NCBI GenBank assembly: GCA_913058405.1
Contig: CAJXRC010000011.1
Location: 1 to 49,118 of the forward strand
Direction of reading: 5' to 3'
Length of the DNA stretch: 49,118 nt
DNA from: an uncultured Colwellia sp.
GTDB taxonomy: Bacteria > Pseudomonadota > Gammaproteobacteria > Enterobacterales > Alteromonadaceae
The translations under genes and the position numbers were made by a program. This document shows, piece after piece, positions 1 to 7,238 of this stretch. A model generated the notes under the pieces. The model was not told the origin of the DNA. It did not search any database and was given only the letters and a program-made list of their open reading frames with translations. The stretch's first letter is position 1, and every line of letters starts with the position of its first letter.

Positions 1-22
1 CGGAGATGTGTATAAGAGACAG
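1..22 (+). other. Nextera/Tn5 adapter remnant (sequencing artefact)
   Basis: Bases 4-22 are identical to the 19-bp Tn5 mosaic end used in Nextera libraries. The preceding CGG matches the last bases of the Read 2 adapter arm. This is untrimmed library DNA, not genome. Real sequence starts at about base 23, so the gene beginning there is cut by the contig end. Confidence 0.95.
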
Positions 23-417
23 TATTCATATTTTGTTCAACAATACTGCTGAATAAACCAAAAGGAGAGTTTTTATTAATATCACTGCTCAGTTTTAAAA
101 TATCATCTTGATGTTCGATAAAGGCTGATAGACTTTGTTCAAGAAATTGTTGTAAATAGTCTTGATTATCATTGCCATAAAAGCATATAAGTCGCTTCAA
201 GAGCGTATTAGTCAATAATGATTGACGCTCACTAGTTTCTTCTTCACTTATAATTTGAATTAATATGCTACGCGTTTTATCTTCATCTGTTTTTGAATCA
301 ACTATTTTAAACTCTTGATTCGCTATAACTAATTCTCGAATATAATCCAAGTTTACATAATGACTTTTGGTAGTGTCATATAGACGACGGTTTGGATATC
401 TTTTAATTATGATCAAC
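23..417 (-). CDS. phaR: PHA synthesis repressor PhaR-like, C-terminus lost at contig end
   Basis: The minus-strand reading frame is open from 417 to the contig edge (about 131 residues). It opens with the signature of the PHB/PHA accumulation regulator DNA-binding domain, KRYPNRRLYDT, followed by a strand-and-helix stretch ending YIRELV. Members bind DNA and PHA granules and repress phasin and PHA genes (family knowledge). No in-frame ATG or GTG lies between the upstream stop near 468 and the domain. TTG at 417-415 is the best start, giving M-IIIKRYPNRR, with a GGGG stretch upstream. The C-terminal part is missing because the contig starts here. The gene lies downstream of phaC on the same strand, beyond a terminator, so it probably has its own promoter. 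Family assignment is firm; the exact start is uncertain. Confidence 0.85.
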
Positions 418-513
418 GGTAACCCCGGTTGGTTATTAATTTTTACTTTCGCTATGGTACGAACAGCTTAAAAGAAGCATTCTTTGTTAGTAGTATATCA
501 GACATACCATCGA

Positions 514-540
514 TAAAAAAAGCGACCTTTGTGGCCGCCT
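514..540 (-). terminator. Rho-independent terminator of phaC
   Basis: Read on the minus strand, an 8-bp stem (AGGCGGCC with GGTCGCTT, including G-U pairs) closes a 5-base loop and is followed by a run of seven T. It lies about 60 bp past the phaC stop codon. Confidence 0.8.
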
Positions 541-601
541 TTTATATTAACTTAACAAGTAAATGCCCAAAAAAGGATAAATATCTATAACAACTCAACA
601 G

Positions 602-2365
602 CTATATGCGTTTTTTCACGTAACTGCCAGGAGCAGCTTCAATACTTGAATATTTTTTTGAACCTTGCTTGCGTGCAGTAACTTGTTTGCCTGATTGAGG
701 AGCTATCCAATTTTCCCAATCTGTCCACCAAGAACCTTCTTTTTTAGTAGCACCTTCAAACCATTGTTCTGCAGAGTCCGAAAGTTCATCGTTAACCCAA
801 TGCGGATATTTACCGTGATCTACAGAATTAATAACGCCAGCTAAATGGCCAGAACCAGCTAAAACAAATTTTGTCGGGCCAGAAAAAGCCTTAGCTCCTT
901 TATATGATGCTTGCCATAATACAATATGGTCGGCAATAGTCGCTAAGAAATAACTTGGTGTGGTGATCTTACTTAGTTCAATTGGGACACCTTCAACTTC
1001 AACAGCACCATCTTTTATCAAGTTATTCTCTTGATAAGTATTGGTCATATAAAAATCAAAGGTTTCTGCTGGTAAATTTGAAGAATCACTGTTCCAATAT
1101 AAGATATCAAATGGTGCAGGATCTTTACCTTTTAAGTAGTTATTAACAAAGTATGACCAAAATAAACTGTTTTCACGAAGCATACTGAACGCTAAGCCAA
1201 GCACACGACCATCTAGTATCCCTTTTTCTTTGATATTCTTTTTCAAGAAAGGCAACATTTGCTCAGAAAGATAAACACCAATTTCACCTGGCTCATCAAA
1301 ATCGAGTAATGTTGTCAAAAAGGTCAATGAATTTATCCGTGTATCACCTTTTGCCAATAAATATGATTGAGTTGTTGCTAACAATGTTCCACCGATGCAA
1401 TAACCTACAACATTCACTTTATTCGATTTTGTGACTTGTTCAATAACATCAAGGGCTGCGATTGGACCTTCTTTCATATAGTCATTAAAACCCTTATGAG
1501 AAAGTGTCGCGTCCGGATTTATCCATGAAATTACAAATACCGTATGCCCTTGAGCTACAGCCCACTTAATAAGGGATTTTTGCTCATCCATGTCTAAGAC
1601 ATAATACTTATTAATAAAAGGGGGAATAAACAATAAAGGCACTTCATTAACTTTTTTAGTGCTTGCTTTGTACTGTATTAGTTGAATTAAATCATTTTGG
1701 TAAATCACATCACCAGGGGTGTAAGCTAAAGTCTCTCCTAAAGTAAATGCATCAGTATCTGTTTGTGAAATTCTAAGCGCATCAGCAGGACTTTTCTGTA
1801 AGTCTTGCATAAAATTTTGCAATCCCTTGATAAGGTTTTCACCTTTAGACTCTAGTATATCGCGGCAAACTTCAGGATTTGTTAAGGCATTATTAGTTGG
1901 AGAAACAGAGTTGATATATTGTCGGGTATAGAACTTAATTTGTTCTTCAGCCTTGGGATCATCAAAATGTAGGCTATCAACCATTTCTTGCATCATGTTT
2001 GAATTTAAAAGATAGGACTGCTTTAAATAGTTATAAACAGGATTTTCAGACCATTCACTGTCATTAAACCTTCTATCATTACGCTCTTCAGAAACCACTG
2101 GATCAACTTTTGTACCAAGCAATGCTTTAGTTGCGCTTTGCCAAAGTTCAGCTTGCTGATTCATAAAAGACATCTGTTTATTAAATAACATCGCTGTATC
2201 AACTTTTACTCCTTTAGATAAAAGTTGAGATAATTTCTCTGAATCCATCATTGAATTTAAGCTTTCTGTATCAGAATCACTTAAAACCTGCTTGACCATG
2301 GTGTTAAATACTTCTGAATATTGCTCTAAAAAATCAATTACTTCATTTTGCTGACTCGATTCCAT
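602..2365 (-). CDS. phaC: Class I poly(3-hydroxyalkanoate) synthase PhaC
   Basis: PhaC polymerises (R)-3-hydroxyacyl-CoA into PHA at the granule surface. The 587-residue length is typical of class I synthases. The lipase-like box is GYCIGG with catalytic Cys323; Asp479 (ADHIV) and His507 (GSGHLAG) complete the Cys-Asp-His triad. The variable N-terminal domain covers roughly residues 1-230 and the alpha/beta-hydrolase catalytic domain follows. The ATG at 2365 has AAGGA about 8 bases upstream. PHA depolymerase, hydroxybutyrate dehydrogenase and acetoacetyl-CoA reductase follow within 4 kb and a PhaR-like gene lies downstream, so this is a PHA-cycle cluster. No PhaE or PhaR-subunit partner is present, which fits class I. 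Confidence 0.97.
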   Translation of the reverse strand: MESSQQNEVIDFLEQYSEVFNTMVKQVLSDSDTESLNSMMDSEKLSQLLSKGVKVDTAMLFNKQMSFMNQQAELWQSATKALLGTKVDPVVSEERNDRRFNDSEWSENPVYNYLKQSYLLNSNMMQEMVDSLHFDDPKAEEQIKFYTRQYINSVSPTNNALTNPEVCRDILESKGENLIKGLQNFMQDLQKSPADALRISQTDTDAFTLGETLAYTPGDVIYQNDLIQLIQYKASTKKVNEVPLLFIPPFINKYYVLDMDEQKSLIKWAVAQGHTVFVISWINPDATLSHKGFNDYMKEGPIAALDVIEQVTKSNKVNVVGYCIGGTLLATTQSYLLAKGDTRINSLTFLTTLLDFDEPGEIGVYLSEQMLPFLKKNIKEKGILDGRVLGLAFSMLRENSLFWSYFVNNYLKGKDPAPFDILYWNSDSSNLPAETFDFYMTNTYQENNLIKDGAVEVEGVPIELSKITTPSYFLATIADHIVLWQASYKGAKAFSGPTKFVLAGSGHLAGVINSVDHGKYPHWVNDELSDSAEQWFEGATKKEGSWWTDWENWIAPQSGKQVTARKQGSKKYSSIEAAPGSYVKKRI

Positions 2366-2581
2366 AATATATCCTTGTAAATGATTTGGTTATAATTCAT
2401 TCGCTTTAAACTGTTAAAAGTTGAGATATTTTTAAATTCTAATAAACAATTTACAAACAATAATAATAAGATACAAACTTATTTGATAATTATCTGTTTG
2501 AACAGCCTTGCCTCAACCTTATGATAAAACACAGTGTACTTGTCTAATAAGCAACCAACACTAAGGATACCTTTATTTTTG

Positions 2582-2790
2582 ATGCGGTGCAGCAAGAAAT
2601 TATTGACCAATTTGATTTTGCTAGGTACACTCGCTTTAAATACGGATGCTGCGCTGCAATATAAAAATAAAAATTGGAACCTTAATTAACGCTAAATAAT
2701 GAAATAGGAACCTTAATTAACTATAACGTAAACTGTTCAACCGGTAATATTAGTGTATTTGATTCTGTAAAACACTTTAATAGCAAGTTG
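2582..2790 (+). pseudogene. Possible remnant of a small exported protein
   Basis: A 35-codon frame at 2582-2689 reads like a lipid-exported N-terminus: basic MRCSKK, a hydrophobic LLTNLILLGTLAL core, then NTDAA. It stops at a TAA inside the first copy of a 15-bp direct repeat. After the second copy (2707-2721) another frame is open and reads protein-like (GTLINYNVNCSTG...) until it runs into the dispersed repeat at about 2781. This could be a gene broken by a short duplication and then truncated by the repeat, or it could be chance. No family was recognised and the ribosome-binding site is poorly spaced. Confidence 0.3.
2676..2721. repeat. 15-bp direct repeat, two copies
   Basis: GGAACCTTAATTAAC occurs exactly at 2676-2690 and 2707-2721, 31 bp apart. 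It sits in the phaC-phaZ intergenic region at the apparent break point of the possible pseudogene. Confidence 0.8.
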
Positions 2791-3043
2791 ATTAAGTTCT
2801 TTCCCACTCAGCGAGAATTAAAAGCTTTAGAGGCAATGCATTGATTGTTGAGAATGGTTATTCCCTTATCAAAATCAATAAAGCTGCATATAAACCTTTT
2901 AAAATCGCCCTTGGGAGCTCATTGATAAACTGATAACATCACAAGATTAATGAAATATAGAATAACTATATTTAACAAGTTTTGTTTGTTCTAAGCTCAA
3001 CAATGTAGCTCTGCGTAGGGAAGAAATTTAATCAAATTGGTAT
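2781..3043 (+). repeat. Dispersed intergenic repeat, type A, copy 1
   Basis: The left end (AAGTTGATTAAGTTCTTTCC) matches the reverse complement of the right end of the 40729-41050 copy and continues through ACTCAGCGAGAATTAAAAG. The internal core GCATTGATTG...GAATGGTTATTC is shared with the other copies. The right end, TTAATCAAATTGGTAT, is the inverted terminus. It ends 54 bp before the phaZ start codon and so forms the upstream part of its leader. Confidence 0.7.
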
Positions 3044-3097
3044 AAGATCAATACGAAAGTTAAGACCCGTTGAAAGCTTATTTGAAGGATAAAACAC

Positions 3098-4315
3098 ATG
3101 ATGTATCAAACCTACGACCTCTATAGTCGCTCCGCCGAACTGATGAATGGTTTTATCAAAGTGAATCAACAATTGCTCACTCATCCATTTAACCCATTTT
3201 CAAATACCCTAGTGGGAAAAAGTATTAATGCAGCACTCGACAGTGCATACCACCATACAAAAACTTACGATAAACAGCCTTTTGATATCAAAACATCAGT
3301 AATTGACGGTGAAACAATTAACATCACCGAACAAATTCTTGTCGAAAAACCTTTTTGTAATTTAATTCACTTCAAACAAGATACCGAGGTCAAACAACCT
3401 AAACTGTTTTTGGTTGCTCCGCTTTCGGGTCATCATGCAACCCTACTCAAAGCAACAATAGAACGTTTAATTGTAGATCATGATGTGTATATTACGGATT
3501 GGTTAGATGCGAAAAATGTTCCTTTATCTGAAGGATCCTTTGGTTTTGATGATTACGTAACTTACGTGATCGATTTTATGAAAGAAATTGGCGAAGATAC
3601 GCATGTCTTAGCCGTTTGCCAACCTGCAGTTCAAGCCCTAATAGCAACAGCTGTATTGGCTAAAGAAAAAGATCCAGCAACACCTAAATCTCTTACAATA
3701 ATAGCTGGCCCAATTGATACTAGTATCAATCCTAACGAACTCAATAAATATGCCAGTAGTAAAGATTTAAAATGGTTTGAAAATAACGTTATTATGACAG
3801 TGCCTAATCGCTTCCCCGGTGCAGGGCGAAAAGTTTACCCTGGCTTTATCCAGTTAAGCTCTTTTATGGCGATGAATATAGAAAACCATATAACTAAACA
3901 TACTGATTATTTTGGCCATGTTTTTCACGGAAAAGAAGATAAACAAGAAAGCCATCGTGATTTTTATGACGAATATCTAGCGGTATTAGATCTTAACAGT
4001 GAGTTTTATCTAGAAACCCTCGATCGCGTTTTTATTAATCATGATTTAGCTAATGGCAAAATGACTTATCATGGTGAGCTTGTAGACTTATCAGTAATCA
4101 CTGATACAGCATTACATACCATTGAAGGAAAAAACGATGATATTTGTTCGTTAGGACAAACCCAAGCAGCACAAACTTTATGTTCTGGCATCCCAGAGCA
4201 AAAGAAGTTGGATCAAGTTTTTGATGGTGTTGGTCACTTTGGAACGTTTAGTGGCTCTGCTTTTCGCGAAAGAATAGCACCGAGTATTGCAGAGTTTATT
4301 CAAAAGCATAAATAA
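3098..4315 (+). CDS. phaZ: Intracellular PHB depolymerase PhaZ
   Basis: The 405-residue protein matches the Ralstonia-type intracellular depolymerase family in length and layout. The N-terminal stretch MMYQTYDLYS is typical. The nucleophile is Cys174 in VCQPAVQA, which replaces the usual lipase Ser. Candidate acid residues are Asp347/Asp348 in EGKNDDICS, and His380 is in GVGHFGTFSG. There is no signal peptide, consistent with action on native cytoplasmic granules, releasing 3-hydroxybutyrate units. A GGAT-type site about 10 bases upstream supports the ATG at 3098; the ATG at 3101 is equally possible. The gene is transcribed away from phaC and shares a bidirectional terminator with the convergent hydroxybutyrate dehydrogenase gene. 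Confidence 0.92.
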   Translation: MMYQTYDLYSRSAELMNGFIKVNQQLLTHPFNPFSNTLVGKSINAALDSAYHHTKTYDKQPFDIKTSVIDGETINITEQILVEKPFCNLIHFKQDTEVKQPKLFLVAPLSGHHATLLKATIERLIVDHDVYITDWLDAKNVPLSEGSFGFDDYVTYVIDFMKEIGEDTHVLAVCQPAVQALIATAVLAKEKDPATPKSLTIIAGPIDTSINPNELNKYASSKDLKWFENNVIMTVPNRFPGAGRKVYPGFIQLSSFMAMNIENHITKHTDYFGHVFHGKEDKQESHRDFYDEYLAVLDLNSEFYLETLDRVFINHDLANGKMTYHGELVDLSVITDTALHTIEGKNDDICSLGQTQAAQTLCSGIPEQKKLDQVFDGVGHFGTFSGSAFRERIAPSIAEFIQKHK

Positions 4316-4350
4316 CTCTTCTCTGAGAGAAGTAAGTTATTAAGTAAATA

Positions 4351-4382
4351 AAAAGTAGGCTTGTTATCAAACCTACTTTTTT
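4351..4382. terminator. Bidirectional terminator between phaZ and the hydroxybutyrate dehydrogenase gene
   Basis: AAAAGTAGG at 4351 pairs with CCTACTTTT at 4372-4380, with a small inner TTG/CAA pairing. It is flanked by A and T runs, so it can work for both convergent genes. Confidence 0.85.
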
Positions 4383-4405
4383 ATTTTATCATTAATAAAA
4401 ATCAA

Positions 4406-5182
4406 CTATCTTGCTACCCAACCACCGTCTAATACCATGGTTTGTCCTGTCATATTTTTAGCGACATCACTTGCTAAATAACTTACTGAACCACATATTT
4501 CTTCTATATCGATAAATGCTTTTTTCGGCATTGGCGCCAGCATAATGTTATTAACAACTTCTTCTTCACTAATACCATGCTCTTTCGCCGTATCTGCAAT
4601 TTGCTTCTCAACCAACGGAGTTTTTACATAGGCAGGACAAATAGTATTGATAGTAATATCTTGATCACCTGTTTCTAACGCAATCACTTTAGAGAAACCT
4701 ATGATGCCATGCTTAGCGGCAACATAAGCACTTTTGTATGGAGAGGCGACTAAGCCATGCAAAGAGCCAATATTAATAATACGACCAAAATTATTTGCTC
4801 GCATCAAAGGTAATACCGCTTTAGTCATCATTGCAGGACCAACGAGTAGTACATTGGTAATCAATTGCCATTTATCTGCGGGAAACTCTTCTAATTTAGA
4901 GACATATTGAATACCTGCATTGTTGACTAATACATCAATGCGGTTATTAAACTCATCCGCACGAGCAATAACATTATCAATATCAGCTTGCATAGTAACA
5001 TCAAGTTTAAACGCTAATGCATCTCCTCCTGACTGGTTAATACTCTGTGCTACATCTTCAGCCACAGATAAGTTAATATCACTAATAAGGATTTTATATC
5101 CTTGTTTAGCTAAATCTTTTGCTATTCCTAAGCCAATACCACTGACAGAACCCGTTACTAAAGCCGTTTTTTTAAGTGTCAT
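4406..5182 (-). CDS. bdhA: 3-hydroxybutyrate dehydrogenase (SDR family)
   Basis: This enzyme oxidises the (R)-3-hydroxybutyrate released from PHA to acetoacetate with NAD. The 258-residue SDR protein has the nucleotide motif TGSVSGIG (residues 10-17), NNAG (87-90) and the catalytic set Ser140, Tyr153, Lys157. The stretch HGLVASPYKSAYVAAKHG and the later TPLVEKQI are characteristic of 3-hydroxybutyrate dehydrogenase and separate it from FabG-like reductases. GGA lies about 9 bases before the ATG. Convergent with phaZ, it completes the mobilisation branch of the PHA cycle. Confidence 0.9.
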   Translation of the reverse strand: MTLKKTALVTGSVSGIGLGIAKDLAKQGYKILISDINLSVAEDVAQSINQSGGDALAFKLDVTMQADIDNVIARADEFNNRIDVLVNNAGIQYVSKLEEFPADKWQLITNVLLVGPAMMTKAVLPLMRANNFGRIINIGSLHGLVASPYKSAYVAAKHGIIGFSKVIALETGDQDITINTICPAYVKTPLVEKQIADTAKEHGISEEEVVNNIMLAPMPKKAFIDIEEICGSVSYLASDVAKNMTGQTMVLDGGWVAR

Positions 5183-5607
5183 ATTTTATTCCATTAGTTT
5201 GTTTATATTCTAAACAGAATATAACGATAGTTTGTTAATGTTAACTAAACACTGCAATTATTTACTTGTTAAGTTCACGTTTAAGCGTAAATAGCCTAAA
5301 AGAGCCAAAACAAAATAAAGAATAACTTATAGCAAAAAAGTTATATACGAACACATCGCTCACTTATCAACCAGTTGTCGCATACAAAAACAACTCAGCC
5401 TATAATGAATCGTAACTCCCCCATTCAAGCCAAATAAAAGTCGATTTAATTTAAAAATATAAAATTTAATTTTTTACGTACTACGACTAAAGTTAATTAG
5501 TTGAATGATTCAGCTTGATATATGATAAAAAATGAGCAAATAGCTCAAAAAATATAAAATTTAGAAACCTCTATGTACAAATATAAAATATAACAAGGAG
5601 CACAGTT
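5183..5607. other. Intergenic region upstream of phaB, AT-rich
   Basis: No gene was found in these 425 bp between two divergent genes. The 10-mer AATATAAAAT occurs exactly three times, at 5456, 5551 and 5580, in the last 150 bp before phaB. A small GAGC/GCTC hairpin lies near 5533-5545. The 10-mers could be promoter -10 elements or just low complexity. The ribosome-binding site AAGGAG lies at about 5594-5599. Confidence 0.5.
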
Positions 5608-6330
5608 ATGGGACGCATTGCATTAGTAACAGGCGGAACTCGTGGAATAGGCGAATCAATTAGCATTATGCTAAAAGATAGTGGTTATACTGTCATCGCT
5701 AACTATGCTGGTAATGATCAGGCAGCTCAAGAGTTTACAGAGCGAACAGGTATTCGAACTTCTAAATTTGATGTCAGTGATTTTGAAAGTGTAACTAACA
5801 GTATTAACGATATAGAGTCTGAAATTGGGCCAATCGATATTCTTGTAAATAATGCAGGGATCACAAGAGATGGCACTATGCACAGGATGGACTTTGAGAA
5901 GTGGAATGCCGTTATTCAGACCAATTTATCCTCTTGTTTCAATACTTCTCGTGCAGTTATTGAAGGTATGAGAGAACGATCATTTGGACGTATTGTTAAT
6001 ATAGGTTCAGTTAATGGTCAAGCAGGTCAGTATGGCCAAGTAAACTATGCAGCAGCTAAATCTGGTATTCACGGTTTTACTAAAGCATTAGCACAAGAAG
6101 GAGCAGCAAAAGGTATTACGGTCAATGCGATTGCACCAGGTTACGTTGAAACCGATATGGTTCGAGCAGTACCTGAAGACGTTTTAGCCAAAATTGTCAA
6201 AACAATACCGGTAGGACGCTTAGGCCAACCAGAAGATATAGCGCGTTCAGTACTATTTTTAGTCGCTGATGAAGCAGGTTTTGTTACTGGCTCAACCTTA
6301 TCTATCAATGGCGGTCAGCACATGTACTAA
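5608..6330 (+). CDS. phaB: Acetoacetyl-CoA reductase PhaB
   Basis: PhaB reduces acetoacetyl-CoA to (R)-3-hydroxybutyryl-CoA, the monomer for PhaC, normally with NADPH. The 240-residue SDR protein has TGGTRGIG near the N-terminus, NNAG at 81-84, and Ser134, Tyr147 and Lys151 as the catalytic residues. The C-terminal ending GGQHMY and the NYAAAKSG segment are hallmarks of PhaB rather than FabG. AAGGAG lies 8 bases upstream of the ATG. It is divergent from the dehydrogenase gene. No thiolase (phaA) follows; a terminator comes immediately after. Confidence 0.93.
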   Translation: MGRIALVTGGTRGIGESISIMLKDSGYTVIANYAGNDQAAQEFTERTGIRTSKFDVSDFESVTNSINDIESEIGPIDILVNNAGITRDGTMHRMDFEKWNAVIQTNLSSCFNTSRAVIEGMRERSFGRIVNIGSVNGQAGQYGQVNYAAAKSGIHGFTKALAQEGAAKGITVNAIAPGYVETDMVRAVPEDVLAKIVKTIPVGRLGQPEDIARSVLFLVADEAGFVTGSTLSINGGQHMY

Positions 6331-6365
6331 GGATAAAAGTATTATTTTAAAACTTTTATCACGCT

Positions 6366-6395
6366 AACGTAGATGAGCAATCATCTACGTTTTTA
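6366..6395 (+). terminator. Terminator of phaB
   Basis: AACGTAGATG pairs perfectly with CATCTACGTT (6382-6391) around a 6-base loop, followed by T-rich sequence. Confidence 0.85.
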
Positions 6396-6502
6396 TTTAA
6401 CACCTTAGCCCTCTCGCCATTTAACAAATAATAATACCAATACTTTCAATAACTCAAGAGATAAAATCTTTCTCGTTTCTGATTACCCTTTTGAAACAAA
6501 AC

Positions 6503-7222
6503 TCAGCTCTTCTGCTCACAGTTAGGCTTAGCTAGATAAAGAAAATAGGCTGATGAGATACCAGCAGAAGCAAATATCATACACATCACCATGATTTGAT
6601 ATCTTGCGGCAATAAAAGGCGAAACCCCTGAGAGGATTTGTCCTGTCATCATACCAGGCAAAGAAACTATTCCCACCGCTAAAAGCGCATTTACATTGGG
6701 GATCATCGATGCTTGAAACGCAACATTTCGAGCTTGTTTATAGTTCACCTTATTCGTCAGTTCAGAATAAAAACGCTCTCCAGACAAACTAATACTGTTC
6801 ATGCTACTAGCGAAAACCATACCTGCAAGGGGAATAAGTGTTTGGGCGTGATACCAAGGTGAGAGTTGTAATACACCTTGGGTGATAATTAATAAAGTTA
6901 GTACACCGCTGAGTGATATAGCTAATACCGCGCGCTGAAAAAGTTGTCTCTTAGGCGCTTCAATATTATTTAAGGCTATCCAGCTAGAAAATAGCACCAT
7001 AATGATTAATAGGACTAAGACTAACCAAGCACTATTCGACTCAAATATATAACCGAGAAAAAAGCCCACTAATAATAATTGCACCAGCATACGAGCAAGA
7101 GCATGAAGTGTTCTTTTTTGTGGTAACGACCAGCTAAATTGAATAAATATTACCGCTAGTACCGGAATAAAAGCCAGGGCTAACTGTGGTAATTCAATTA
7201 TGTTTAATGTCTTTTCTATCAT
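6503..7222 (-). CDS. fetB: FetB/UPF0014-family ABC-type membrane permease, orphan
   Basis: The 239-residue polytopic protein has about six or seven hydrophobic segments. The conserved UPF0014 block includes PNVNALLAVGIVSLPGMMTG followed by GVSPFIAARYQ. In E. coli FetB pairs with the ATPase FetA and is linked to iron export and peroxide resistance (family knowledge). No FetA-like ATPase is adjacent here: the gene lies 16 bp downstream of recJ and is probably cotranscribed with it. Transport function is inferred from the family; the partner ATPase must be encoded elsewhere or be absent. Confidence 0.82.
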   Translation of the reverse strand: MIEKTLNIIELPQLALAFIPVLAVIFIQFSWSLPQKRTLHALARMLVQLLLVGFFLGYIFESNSAWLVLVLLIIMVLFSSWIALNNIEAPKRQLFQRAVLAISLSGVLTLLIITQGVLQLSPWYHAQTLIPLAGMVFASSMNSISLSGERFYSELTNKVNYKQARNVAFQASMIPNVNALLAVGIVSLPGMMTGQILSGVSPFIAARYQIMVMCMIFASAGISSAYFLYLAKPNCEQKS

Positions 7223-7238
7223 TTATATTACTTTCAGT

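Noticed and set aside
4920-5213. Plus-strand ORF opposite the hydroxybutyrate dehydrogenase gene
   Set aside because: Shadow of a well-supported SDR gene; composition is that of an antisense frame.
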